Source of the DNA: Cyrtodaria siliqua
Taxonomy: Eukaryota; Mollusca; Bivalvia; Adapedonta; Hiatellidae
Reading direction: 5' to 3'
Assembly (NCBI GenBank): GCA_037043455.1
Contig: JAWPHD010004453.1
Coordinates: 123,649-187,648, forward strand
DNA: 64,000 nt
This document shows, one piece after another, positions 1-10,290 of the stretch; position 1 is the stretch's first letter; every line of letters starts with the position of its first letter. The notes under the pieces were generated by a model that made no database searches, was not told the DNA's origin, and saw nothing but the letters and a program-made list of their open reading frames with translations. A program made the translations under genes and the position numbers.

Positions 1-129
1 TTTAACTGCCAAGCAATAAAATAACCAAGGTACTGGTAATAATTATAATGAAATATTATCTTCCTACATTAACGGAGGATTGTATAATCATGGTCGTAGA
101 TGGAGATTATACATATTTTCTGTCCTTAC

Positions 130-175
130 CTCACATACCAGTGCCAACCTTTTACAGGCCCAGCAGTCTCATTAC
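130..175 (-). CDS. Candidate 46 nt internal exon, minus strand
   Basis: On the minus strand this segment lies between an acceptor (ATTTTATGCTTAG) and a strong donor (GTGAG then GTAAGG). Only one of three frames is open; it reads NETAGPVKGWHWYVR. The segment is richer in G+C than its flanks and matches no repeat elsewhere in the window. It is too short to assign to a family, and chance AG/GT pairs are common, so it stays a splice-site guess. If real it is a phase-changing micro-exon of a minus-strand gene, the same strand as the stronger exon at 47.7 kb. Confidence 0.22.
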
Positions 176-378
176 CTAAGCATAAAATGTATGTAAATTT
201 TACTTCTAGAGCTTCTAACCTGTTTAGTGACATTTTATAATGTTGGCTTTCTTATTTAAACAAGATTAATCAATCCTCTAAACAACATGGAGGGCCACAT
301 GACCCGGAAGTGCCGACCTGATCACATTTGCATACATGTGATATCTCACTCTGTGAGACCAAAACTCACAAAATTTCC

Positions 379-696
379 GAGGGCTGGCGTGGCGCAGTTG
401 GTAGGGCGGCGGATATGTAACCGGAGGCCCCGGGTTCAATCCTCCGTGGTGCCACTGAGTTCCGTCGGTGTGTTCTTGGGCAAGACAATTTCCCTTAGCC
501 TCGTCCGTCGGATGGGGACGTAAACCGGGCGGTCCCGTGTATCGGTCTATCCTCCGAGCACGTTAAAGAACCATAGGAATCTATTCGATAATAAGAGTAG
601 GGCAGGTTCCCGGATTCCTATGTATCCTTCCCCTCTCTCTGGGGCGGCTCTAAATAACCTATACTGTGTTGATGAGCCGTTAAACAACATTCAATT
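379..696 (+). mobile_element. tRNA-derived SINE, family A, copy 1
   Basis: The head at about 382-455 has a tRNA-like A box (GTGGCGCAGTTGGTAGG), an anticodon-loop-like GGATATGTAACC and a B box (GGGTTCAATCC). A shared body follows (GTTCTTGGGCAAG, GATGGGGACGTAAACCGG, TAAAGAACCATAGGAATCTA) and the end is AACATTCAATT. A 12 bp target duplication with one mismatch, CACARAATTTCC, flanks it at 367-378 and 697-708. The two other copies at 11564 and 28304 align along the whole length. It is transcribed by Pol III if active and would be moved by a LINE. Confidence 0.9.
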
Positions 697-708
697 CACA
701 GAATTTCC

Positions 709-1190
709 ACTTTTCAGAAGTCAAAAATTTGTGCGATTTGGACATTTCACGAAAACTGTGTGAAATGAAAACAGATTAAAAGCTCTTAAATAACATTTTC
801 CTATTTTATTTTATCATTAAATGCTTTAAAAAGCTTAAATGTATGAAAATATTTGATGAAACCTCACATATACCTTATTCTTAAAAAATATTCTGATATT
901 TTGGACCCTGATAACGAACATTTCTACAAAGGGTGGCATCATAGCTCTGTGGTATAGATACACACCACAAGAGCTACGATTCTTGGAGCTAATGTAGTAT
1001 GACAAGTAACAGTTGTGAAGCAATTAGATATATATGACACTATAGTATAATGTACTTTACATATTACTGCTGATTGACAGTTTAAAAGTTTAATTAGTTA
1101 AATCGTTTGCAAGTTTATAGTTCACTTTCATTTTTATACTGCCACTGGGACATTGGAGTCGAACAAAAAGTCGTTTAATCAAAAGTTAAT
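709..1190. other. AT-rich spacer, nothing recognised
   Basis: Low-complexity AT-rich DNA. Short open frames here have no coding character. No repeat partner was noticed elsewhere in the window. Confidence 0.5.
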
Positions 1191-1251
1191 GATGGATGAA
1201 GAGTGATCCAAATAGCTCACCTCTGAGCCTTCTGCTCAGATGAGCTAATAA
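1191..1251 (+). mobile_element. Solo 3' end of a Helitron-like element
   Basis: A hairpin at 1214-1246 pairs AGCTCA..TCTGAGC with GCTCAGA.TGAGCT and is followed directly by GAGCTAATAA. The large elements at 14640-15612 and 42281-44205 end in the same way, with a hairpin and then GAGCTAAAAA. I read this as a truncated or decayed 3' end. The 5' limit is not defined. Confidence 0.5.
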
Positions 1252-1827
1252 CATGAATATTAAAAAGGGGGAACAATAGGGAGGTAAGTTATATGCATTG
1301 AAACACATATGCATTGATGATTTTATTACATAATACTAAGGATAAAATTTTAATTCAATATTCTGACCAATTGTTTAACCCCTCAAATATGCTCGTCGGC
1401 TTAATCTTATTAAACTTTTATCCCGTTACAGCCACCTGTACTAATTCATTATGTTTATTCTATTTTAAACTGAACGCAAACGTCAATAAAGAAAAGGAAT
1501 TGATTTTAAATCGAACAATCTGCAAGTATTGGGTATTAAACGAATATCTACCATAGAATTTTTACTTATCCTATTAACACGCTTTGTATTCAATTTGAAA
1601 AAGATTCCGATTTCTAATAAAAGCTAAAAAAAATATGTATTTGCTTTATTATTGAAATGAAATCTGTATACAGATAATAACATAGTCAATATTAATATAT
1701 ATAGGGTAAACATTTGTCAAGTTATGTGTGAATAGCCTCATTTGAAAATGTCAGTCAAATATTTAAGTACTTAACCCCAGTTCAATGTTTAAAATCAAAA
1801 GGGTCAATACACTAGAGTTGTGAAAAT
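1252..1827. other. AT-rich spacer, nothing recognised
   Basis: AT-rich with an 80-codon open frame that has the composition of random AT-rich sequence. GAGGTAAGT at 1282-1290 resembles a splice donor but follows a transposon end, so it is not called. Confidence 0.45.
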
Positions 1828-1840
1828 GCAGGATGATCAT

Positions 1841-1994
1841 TGAATTGAATTGAATTGGATTTTATAGTCGCACCAACAGCTAAGGTCATATGGCGACTTT
1901 CCAGCTTCCACTGGTGGAGGAAGACCCCAGGTGCCCCTCCGGGCCATTTTCGTGCACGGGCGGGCACCTGGGTAGAACCACCGACGTTCCGCAA
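1841..1994 (-). mobile_element. Half-length SINE, family B 3' domain only
   Basis: On the minus strand this starts at TTGCGGAACGTCGGTGG and runs through the family B body (CGTGCACGAAAATGGCCCGG, CATATGACCTTAGCTG) to TGCGACTATAAAATCCAATT and an ATTCA-type tail. A perfect 13 bp target duplication GCAGGATGATCAT flanks it at 1828-1840 and 1995-2007. The tRNA head present at 19086 is absent. The 5' end coincides within a base with that of the copy at 16959-17114. Confidence 0.9.
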
Positions 1995-2007
1995 GCAGGA
2001 TGATCAT

Positions 2008-2634
2008 GTTAATGGCAGTGAAGGAAAAGAAACCGAAAAGTTCCAATACACCACCTGCGACCAAAAATGTGGTAACGATTTATGCATATTTCGATCGTTA
2101 CTGCCTGGGTAGGCAAAAGAGAAAAATGTTTTATGAAGAAAAAAACTGTTATTGAAGTCACAACATATTTTATAAATGATACGGCAATGAAGGTGGCAGG
2201 AGACAATAAATTTTGTATACTTTTAATTAACAGTGGTTCGAACACATCAACGCAATGCACTGTGGTCTATTGGGAGTTGGTTTGCAATACCCAAACCTAA
2301 ATCTAAAACATGAATCACTTATTAATTTAGAATACAAGGAGTTAGTTTTGAATTAATGATAAATGAAACTACTTTCGAAGCTGTACGTATTGCTAAGGAA
2401 ACACTTTTTGCATTTAGAGGACAGGAAATGGTGCTCACCCTGACTTTTGGGACGACCCTGCGCATACAGTCTGCATGGCTGTCTCGCAGAAGGTCTGGCA
2501 GATTGCTGATTACACTTATACGCTGCACCTCTTGTCCAGAACTGAAAAATAGATAAAACAATTTTGTTTAATTGGTTAAAGAGAATGACTTTATAAAATT
2601 ATGCATATTTTCCAGTTTCAACCAATAATTTTGG
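2008..2634. other. Unassigned spacer with a GC-richer core
   Basis: The part at about 2356-2556 is richer in G+C and open on both strands (66 and 79 codons). No domain, splice signal or repeat partner was recognised. It could be a decayed mobile-element fragment. Confidence 0.35.
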
Positions 2635-2830
2635 GTGAACTCTGATTGATCTGTCGGAGGACAGCAACGCTTGACTTTTAAGGACATTCTAAGCTGGAAG
2701 TTACAGCACCTGTTCATACCAGTTCCTCTGATGAAAGTGAATAGATGTGTAAAGTTTCACTGAATTCCTGGGAGTTATAAAAGGTCACCTGATGCTGGGG
2801 CAAGTAGAATAGCTTTTGACTATAACTTTA
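2635..2830 (+). repeat. Fragment of a dispersed molluscan-type repeat body
   Basis: The text CTGTCGGAGGACAGCAACGC, CAGCACCTGTTCATACC and AAGTTTCACTGAATTCCTGG resembles dispersed bivalve repeat bodies that I know only from general familiarity. There is no second copy in this window, so the call rests on style alone. Confidence 0.3.
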
Positions 2831-4521
2831 CAAAACACTTTATATGGATAAAGAACAAGATACAATGGTTTGGCATTGACCCCTCAAAGTCTGGTCCCTC
2901 TGAACCCTATGATCCCAGCAAGATCCCAGCATGATCCGGATAATAGATAAAACTGCACAGTGTTGCAGGAAAGGAAGACAATAAAGTCCAGACTCTATTG
3001 TGCCCATCGCGTCAGGTATACCTTGACGTGTTCGTTGGCGGACGGACTATAAACCTTAGAATTACACACACACACGGAAAGGAAGACAGTTTGGGAAGAG
3101 AGCTAGATGACTGTAATAAATTGTACAATAAAAGTAAAGGTTCTCCCTTAGACAAAAAATTAATTGTATGTATTAAGTGGCAGTATAGTACAATATTCAG
3201 CATAGTAAACCTCTGCTTTTGTTAACAATGCAAGACATTTGTTGTTCTCTGTTGTACTCTACAAAAACATTGCTGTAAAAATTGCTAGCCAACTAAAGAA
3301 GATGGGTGTTTAAATAGGTATTTCTTGATGCCACATAGCTTTGCAGCAAATTCATATGTTATAAAACCAAATTACAAATTGTTTGACTTTCCAGGGCTCG
3401 AATTAAGCACTTAATTTTAACCTGCATTATGCAAATTGATTACATTTCCTTTTAAGGCTCTTCCATATCTTATTACATTCAACTAACAAGCAAAAATAGT
3501 TATATTAACTCTGGTTACTCGTTCTAGGTTACTTGTACTTCAAAGGCAGTCTTATAAATATTGAAACTTGCTGGTAAAATTAACCGAATTTTGTGTGCTG
3601 ATGTTTGTTTTATTAACTTGCCAAGAAAATGTGAATCAATATCAAGTTGTTCAATTCTATAACCCTGCTGTCATTTGTACTTTAACGAAACGTCTTTCAA
3701 ACATAAACTAGAACCAAATTTACATAACAATCCCATCACATCCGCAGACGGTATTTGACATAAAATACGTTGGCACTACGTATCGTAAAATATCTGCATA
3801 TATCATGAATAATTGTCCCATCCAAACTCAAGTTGTAAAGACTGGTTCATCCCAGCAAAATCAATATCAGAACAAACAGAGAGTAACTAAAGACATGGCT
3901 ATCAGGAAGAGTTACAATTCAAAACCAATCATAATTCAATAAATGAGAAATAACGACTCAGACCTTAACTCAATTCTCAATTCTGGAACAAAACAAAACG
4001 AAATACAGAGCAAATAACCAGATCCGTCATTTAGGCACTCAAACATGCAAACCTTTTATGATATTTTATGATATCATTGCCATAGGAACACTGATTAAAC
4101 AATATCCCACAAGACAGGGTGTATAAACAAATGTAAAGGGTTTCATGAAAACGATGACTTGGAAATATTGCTGTTAATATTGCTGTTAAGAGTTTTCAAT
4201 GACGGGCAATTTCATGAGCAAGAATCAATGGATCAGTTATAATGGTCGTAAATGGGCACAGATTGCATTGTGGGACACATTGTAACTAGCTGACAACCCT
4301 TAATGGCAATTATTAGATTTGTAGATGTGTGTCACCCAGTTTTTGCCACAAAATTCATGAAAATGATATTTAGGGGGTTGTATTATTTTTAATAATGTTT
4401 AATTGTATTCTATTTAACTGCTTTGATAAAATAAACAAGAGTGCACATTTACCTGCTGAAATTCAATAAACCAAGACCTCCCCAACCCCTCCAATTACCC
4501 AATTATCCAATTACCTGGTTA
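2831..4521. other. AT-rich spacer
   Basis: No gene or complete element was recognised. At 3393 CCAGGGCTCGAATTAAGCAC resembles the terminal inverted repeat of the element at 41211-41674 and may be a solo end. Confidence 0.45.
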
Positions 4522-4732
4522 TTAACCATTAGCCAACTATGAATGTATAATGGACTGTCCTTTCTTAAATTTAGACCATTCCATTTATGTTACAAAGGGG
4601 TGTTTTTGAGAAAGATTGATGAACAGCCGGACATTGTAAACCCTGATCAGCCTGCGAGTTACATTGGTTAGCCTGCAGGTTTACAATGGACGCAAAGGTT
4701 ATTGAAGTCGCCTTTAGCAGGCTAAGGGTTAA
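4522..4732 (+). mobile_element. MITE with TTAA flanks and CCCTTA ends, copy 1
   Basis: This is a diverged copy of the elements at 9128-9317 and 29347-29539. It shares TATAATGGACTGTC, GACCATTCCATTTATGT, ACATTGTAAACCCTGATCAG and the right end AGCAGGCTAAGGGTTAA. The left end has decayed to TTAACCATTAGCC. TTAA flanks with CCCTT ends are typical of piggyBac-like non-autonomous elements, so that assignment is likely but inferred. Confidence 0.8.
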
Positions 4733-5632
4733 TAATAAAGAAATTTTCAGGGAAAAAAGTGAAATGACTTTTAATTCAATTCAATTCAATTAGGCATAAC
4801 ATAATTACATGTTTATTGCCTTACACATAAATAAACACAAATTGAGACGAGTACAAGGAAAATGTTCTAAGTAAATACATTATAATATATACTGAAAGGA
4901 AAAAGAAACATGACACGGGAATTTCCGCCATATATTGTATGTACAATATGCTGCTGTTAATCAAATGGTACATGGCTACGTAAGATCTTTCCTTTCGGAA
5001 AACAGACTAAAATAACACGTAACACAGCAAATAGTATTCCTGCAAAGTTTCATTATTGACAGAGTACGCGTTTGGCGCAAACTTAGGATGCAAAATTTTG
5101 CGAACTCTACGTTAAACACAGTACTGAACTGGCTCAATTTTTCAAAGAGGAACTTAACATGAATTTCTTGTTACAAAGTTTACTGTTATTAAAATGTCTA
5201 CAACATCACAGTTGTGTCCTTTCTCTAACAAAATAAAACTTTTTTTTTTACAAAACATCATCTTGGGATTTCCTTGGAATATATATGGAATTAAGTGTGC
5301 AGTATATACAATATATAGCAGAAATTCCTGTGATGCGTTTCTTTTTCCTTTCAGTATACATATAATTATATAAATAGAGGATCTTACATGAGTACTCATT
5401 CATTATTGAATTTATTAAATGAGTTGGCAAAATGATATAATGCGAGGCTCTTGCGAAACCGACATAAACCATGGGAATTGGATCATAGTCATTATCAATA
5501 TTATTTGACAGCGCATACTAGACTTATTTGCATACTTATATAACTAGTGGTATATATCAAAAATATGGAATGCTGTTATTCCACTCTCACACCGTAAGTT
5601 ATGTGATAAATGGTAGTAATGTTCGGACTCCG
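4733..5632. other. AT-rich spacer with an orphan SINE-type tail
   Basis: At 4771-4792 an AATTCAATTCAATTCAATT run matches the tails of SINE families A, B and D, but no SINE body is recognisable beside it. The rest is AT-rich with short open frames of no coding character. Confidence 0.4.
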
Positions 5633-5890
5633 TGTATTAGGCAGAAATTCAAGAACCGGGTGTGCAAATATGCGAAAACAATTTGCTAACATGCGTTACG
5701 CGCCGATTCGCGACAAGTGGATGTCTCTGGGGTAATTTATTTTCACAGATAAAGGTTAAAAAGGTGCATTTTAGATCATCTTTCTTCTATAAATGTATAC
5801 AAAACATAACAATATTGAGACAGTAAGAGTTTGGAAGTGATGTTTAACAAAAAACAAATCCACAATTGGCTGGCTAATACACTGGTTCGA
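5633..5890 (+). repeat. Dispersed repeat, copy 1 (partner at 26850-27045, inverted)
   Basis: Shared text includes GTATTAGGCAGAAATTCAAG, AACCGGGTGTGCAAATATGC and CGACAAGTGGATGTCTCTGG. The partner copy is on the opposite strand 21 kb away. The element ends are not resolved. Confidence 0.65.
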
Positions 5891-6140
5891 ACTTGATCAT
5901 TTTTCTTTTTACTACCTAATTAGCTTAAAATACAATTCGGTGAAATATCATCTACATAATTATGTGGGCTTGAAGACTTTATTAATACAGATGATTCAAG
6001 TGGGAAAATAATCTTCTTTGAGGCCCTCTGATAAAATGCATACTAGAACAGTATAAGTGCTTCAGTTTTTTCTGCAATATTGGGAAAAGGCACCTGTCCA
6101 TTTTGGGAAAAATAAACTCGCTTATTTCTTGCTTTGGAAA

Positions 6141-6536
6141 AGATTATGGTTTCATCAGTTAAAGACACATTTCGAGCCTATTGTATTTGGGGGGGAGAGA
6201 ATTTCTATAGGTAACTGTAAATCGCTGTTAGAAATACATTTGCACAAGGAAATTGAGATTATTAGTTTTTTGTCAAAGGATGAGGCCCGTCCCATAAAGA
6301 GTGTATAGTAATGTAATAAATATTATAACCGTTTTGCATTTTATGTGCACTTGTATATATGTTAAAACAACTATGTATAGATGGATTTTCTTAAAAGACC
6401 CGTGTTAACAATTAATAGTTTTTGTATTTTTAGCACAATATACTCATATTATCAGTTACTTTTCTGCCATGTTTTAGTAAATCTCAAATGCAAGAAACTC
6501 ATCGGGACTTCAAAATTCAAAAATCGTTGTCAGTCT
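6141..6536 (+). repeat. Dispersed repeat X, left part of copy 1
   Basis: ATTTCGAGCCTATTGTATTT, GAGAATTTCTATAGGT and GATGAGGCCC match the copy at 54896-55372. The copy appears to be split by the Helitron-like element at 6537-7300 and to resume at 7301. The 83-codon open frame at 6057-6308 overlaps this repeat and is not treated as a gene. Confidence 0.55.
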
Positions 6537-7300
6537 TTTTGATCACCTGAGCCAAATGCTCAGTGTGATGTTTTGGAATCACTCTTTCCGTTGTCTGTCC
6601 GTCGTCGTCCTTATCTTTTGCTTCTGACGACTTTTTCTCAGAAACCGCTTGTCGGAATTCAACCAAATCTTATATGAATTCATTAAACTGGATTTTATAG
6701 TTGCGCCAACACCTAAGGTCATTTGGCGACATTCCAGCTTTTTATTGGTGAAGGAAGACCTCAGGTGCAAACCCGGGCATTTTTTCGTGCACGGGCGCGC
6801 ACCTGAGTAGAACCACCGACGTTCCGCAAGCAAGCTAGATAGCTTGATACTCACATACTAAACAGTCCTGCAGGCCCCATGGGGAATCAAACCCACAGCG
6901 GTGAGGGACATGCGATTTCAAGTCTGAGACCACTCGACCACGGACGACCCCAAGTTTATGTGAAGCATCATTATATGTTTGTTCGAATGGTGCACCTGAG
7001 GTCATAAATGCCCTCGCAATGGGGCTTATCAGTTTCAGTTAACAAATCTTAAAACATCTTCTGCAAAAATACAAGATATAGAGCTGTGATATTTTGCATG
7101 TAACATCGTCTTATGGTCCTCTAACTAGTTTGTTCTAATGGTGAACCTGAGGTCAAATTTGGACCCGCCCCAGTGTTCTAATCATTCACACGAACTTTAA
7201 TCAAGCATACCTTTTTAGTTATGATCCGAACAAAAAGTGTAAAGCACGGACACTCACACGGACGGACGGAAAAAGCGGCGACTATATACTCCCCCATAAT
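6537..7300 (-). mobile_element. Helitron-like element, decayed, split by a SINE
   Basis: On the minus strand the 3' end is a hairpin (CACACTGAGC / GCTCAGGTG) followed by ATCAAAAA, preceded by GGACGACGACGGACAGAC. The body beyond the SINE carries GTTCGAATGGTGCACCTGAG and its near repeat GTTCTAATGGTGAACCTGAG, a tandem-body signature. The plus-strand text ACGGACGGACGGAAAAAG marks the far end. A SINE B insertion at 6679-6955 interrupts it, so the element is older than that SINE. No Rep/helicase coding sequence is present. Confidence 0.55.
6679..6955 (-). mobile_element. SINE family B, full-length diverged copy
   Basis: On the minus strand it has a tRNA-Ser-like class II head (GTGGTCGAGTGGTCTCAGAC, B box GGGTTTGATTCC), then TTGCGGAACGTCGGTGG, the body, and GCGCAACTATAAAATCC. 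An imperfect 9 bp duplication TTATRTGAA lies at 6670-6678 and 6956-6964. It is more diverged than the other copies and sits inside the Helitron-like element. Confidence 0.85.
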
Positions 7301-7490
7301 AAACAATCTAGTGTTTTTAGTTACAATATATTTTATATAAAAAACTAAGGTCATAGTAAATGAAAAGAAAAAAACTGTGATGGGGCCTCAATATAATGTC
7401 TCTGTGATAATCAGTCAGCGAGAAGTAAGCAGTTAAAAAGCATGCTATCCATGATTTTTCAACGACTACAATCAGCTGGGAAATGTGTCT
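7301..7490 (+). repeat. Dispersed repeat X, right part of copy 1
   Basis: GGGCCTCAATATA and CTGGGAAATGTGTCTTTAA match the right part of the copy at 55250-55370. This places the 6537-7300 element inside copy 1. Confidence 0.5.
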
Positions 7491-8940
7491 TTAAGTAAAT
7501 GTGACAATATTATGTTTTTGCTTATATTTTTATCCATCATTTTATTAAAATTACTGACTTCTCAGTCAGAACTGTCTTACCACACAAAAGCACATAGCAG
7601 AAATAATGATTTTTCTCAAATTCTGAGAGATTGCTGCTTTCCAATTAGGAAAAATTTCCGCCAGAATTGGGAAAAAATAGTCAAGTTTTCAATTAGGAAG
7701 AGGCCTTTTATGGGCCTCTGTTATATAGGGTAAAAAAGCCCCGGGTTATATTGGGATAGCAACCTTAGAGTGAGTTAAGATGAAGGAAGAAGTTTCTCAT
7801 CAGGTATGCCTCCATCAAGGAGTGCATGAACTTTAAGGAATTATCTTCCAACAGATGGTGAATCCAGCCATTCCTCTGTGGCGGCTGATTAAGTCACATC
7901 CAATTCCCATTAACACCAGCTGCAGCCTAAACTACCACCAACCTGTCAATCTTCTGCACAAAATTGGAAATGTCTGGGATCAACCACTCTGTTTTGGCTG
8001 GTAAATGAAAGTTTAATTTGCTGCTGCTGTAAATGATGGTCTTATGCATACTCATGACTGGCAAAATGGCAATTCATAGAACTCTCTCATTTTTTTTTAA
8101 TAAAAAATACACATTCAAATTCGTAGAATGGCAGTTAAAGAAAATTGGCGAATAATTGATTAAAAAATTATTTGAAGATGGAATATCAAGGGATAAACGA
8201 GACACTAATTTATCTTATTCTCAATTTATATACAGTTAGAACAGGCCTGCATTCAGCCTTCGATGTGCACAGAGAAAATTGTTCTTTTTCTATCCCTGCT
8301 GAGTAATTACTAATCGCAATAAAAGTTCTGAACATGCTGTAGGGGTACTTTCTGGGCAGGACTAGCAACACTTTACAATGACTAATTCCTGAAGATCCGT
8401 TTATTGGAACTCGGAGCAATCATTTCGCGGAGTTTGATCATATTTCAAGCAACGATGGTTCGGGGTTGAGCTGCGGCGACACTTTGTCATTCAATAATAA
8501 ATGACTCATGATAATATCACTCTTTCAATATTCATAGACAACTGCGAATATTGTCTTTATTAGCCCATATATTTTACTTTCCATTGAGAAATGGGTTTTA
8601 TTCAAATGTCACACCATTTTTCCAATTGTAAAAAATCTTTAATAAATCACCATTTTATTTGAAAATATTTAGATTTTCTGAGCCCCACAGATGTTGTTTT
8701 TTATTAATTTTTTCTGTCAAGATTAATATCTGGGTGTTTTTTTAATTAATTTTCTTCAAGATTTATGTCTTTATTACTTCATTCCACATTAAGACTTCAA
8801 AACAGAATCGTATTAAAAAATAAATTACATAATTGATAATCCCAATACAAATATTGGATCACACAAACATGTTAATTTCTAAGTCATGTTCAAATAATTA
8901 CTTTTTAACAAATGCATAGTGCTTTGTCAAGTCCTGTTCT
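7491..8940. other. AT-rich spacer with a SINE remnant
   Basis: The part at 7768-7830 (GTTTCTCATCAGGTATGCC, TCCATCAAGGAGTGCATG) resembles the minus-strand SINE fragments at 9337 and 34595. The rest is AT-rich with no recognised gene. Confidence 0.4.
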
Positions 8941-8950
8941 GCCAAGTACC

Positions 8951-9059
8951 TTATATAATATAAAGCCAGACAACTGTTAGACAAACATTTCAAACCAACA
9001 AAGAGAAGGGCCACCAGAAACCACAGGCTTACATTTGACCTCGGACCAGCAAGTTACCA
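8951..9059 (+). promoter_or_regulatory. Candidate TATA promoter and non-coding first exon
   Basis: TTATATAATATAAAG at 8951-8965 looks like a TATA box. About 25-30 bp downstream begins a GC-balanced tract with no repeat partner (GAAGGGCCACCAGAAACCAC, CATTTGACCTCGGACCAGC). It ends at a full donor, with the exon closing in TTACCA and GTAAGT starting at 9060. It contains no long open frame, as expected of a 5' untranslated exon. The expected gene would run to the right on the plus strand. TATA-like strings are common in AT-rich DNA, so this rests on the spacing and the donor together. Confidence 0.35.
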
Positions 9060-9127
9060 GTAAGTTATGTTTCAACTGAAATGAAATGGGTTTTTATGCC
9101 CCATTAATGCCGTCATTTAAGGTTATA

Positions 9128-9317
9128 TTAACCCTTAACCCCATACGCATATATTATGGACTGTCTTTCTTTGAATTAAGACCATTCCATTTATGTGACA
9201 AAGGAGGGTTTTGAGGAAAATTACTGATCAGCAGCCAGACATTGTAAACCCTGATCAGCCTGCGAGTTACTCGCGAGCAAAGGTTATTGTAGTCGCCCTC
9301 AGCAGGCTAAGGGTTAA
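9128..9317 (+). mobile_element. MITE with TTAA flanks and CCCTTA ends, copy 2
   Basis: It starts TTAACCCTTAACCCC and ends GGCTAAGGGTTAA. If TTAA is the target duplication, the inverted repeat is CCCTTARCC. The internal text is shared with 4522-4732 and 29347-29539. No transposase is encoded; piggyBac-type mobilisation in trans is inferred from the termini. Confidence 0.85.
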
Positions 9318-9336
9318 GAGAGAAATCTTAGAGGGG

Positions 9337-9415
9337 AAATGGATGAAGTTTCCCATGGACATGCCTCCACCAGGGAGCCAATCCACGCAGCGCAAATATA
9401 TGCAGCTCTAAATTG
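9337..9415 (-). mobile_element. SINE fragment with tRNA-like remnant (family G)
   Basis: GTTTCCCATGGACATGCC, TCCACCAGGGAGCCAATCC and GCAGCTCTAAATTGCATTT parallel the fragment at 34595-34720, where a tRNA-like head is clear on the minus strand. Both ends are lost. Confidence 0.5.
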
Positions 9416-9499
9416 CATTTAACGGCTCAGCAACACATTATAGGTTATTTTGAATCACCATAGAGAGAGAGGCATTTAATACATAAAAATTGTGGGATC

Positions 9500-9725
9500 C
9501 CTGCACTAATCTTTCTATCCAATAGATTTATATGGTTGTTTAACATGCTCAGAGGATACACTCCAATACCAGACTGCTCAGTTTGCCCCCACGCAACAGA
9601 CGATCGAGGCTAAGGGAATTGCCTTGACTAAGGACACACCGAAGAAAGCCAATGGCACTGGTGAGCTTTGTACTCGTAACCTTCTGATTCAGAGTCTACC
9701 ATGCTATCCACTGGACCACTGTGGA
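9500..9725 (-). mobile_element. SINE with Gln-like head and a family A-related body
   Basis: On the minus strand the head reads GTGGTCCAGTGGATAGCATG, ACTCTGAATCAGAAGG and GGTTACGAGTACAAAG (a B-box relic). The body has TTCTTCGGTGTGTCCTTAGT, GGCAATTCCCTTAGCCTCG and CATGTTAAACAACCATATAA. The body matches family A (CGGTGTGTTCTTGGGCAAG, TTAAAGAACCATAGG) although the head differs, so this is a head-swapped relative. Confidence 0.65.
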
Positions 9726-9774
9726 CCTTGACTCTGACTATGGACCCTGCGCTTGTCAGGAACAAGTGTCTTAA

Positions 9775-10290
9775 AGGGTAATGTAGCGACACAACCAAAT
9801 AAGTACATTTACTATTATTGAAAGTTCTGAAAAACTTGGGAAATGGTGAAAGAATTATTGACATCGGATGATAGACAAAAAAGATATGGCCATTTTTAGA
9901 ACTTTAACATCATAGTTCCAAAATACCATATATGGAATATTAATAAATATCATTTATTGCAAAGCAAATCACTGCAAATGAATGCAAAATCCTTTACTGG
10001 TCATATAAATCATTATTGCCATTAAGTTTACATATTTTTCATACAGTTGCTGTATTTGTTCCCCTAAAAATCAGTATTTTTTCATATTTATAAATATACC
10101 ATATATGGGCATTTAGAACTGTGATGTCATAGCTCTTAAAATGGTGGCTTCCATATCGTTTCAACAATATCTTCAAATGGTCATTTTTTTTTTGTTTGTC
10201 ATCCGATCTTGATAACTCTTCTTCCCTTTTCCAATTTTTCAGAACTCTCAATAATAAAGATTGATGGCTGCATGTGTCGCTACATTCCCT
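9775..10290. mobile_element. Long-arm inverted-repeat element (about 200 bp arms)
   Basis: The left end AGGGTAATGTAGCGACACA is mirrored on the right by TGTGTCGCTACATTCCCT. The mirror continues for about 200 bp per arm: ATTATTGAAAGTTCTGAAAA against its near complement, GACATCGGATGATAGACAAA against TTTGTTTGTCATCCGATCTT, and CCATATATGG in the middle of both. The arms have drifted, so the insertion is not recent. TTAA occurs outside both ends, but at unequal distances, so no target duplication is claimed. It has no coding capacity. Confidence 0.75.

Noticed and set aside
382..455. tRNA gene call at the SINE A head
   Set aside because: A and B boxes are present, but the acceptor stem does not pair and the same text heads three dispersed SINE copies.
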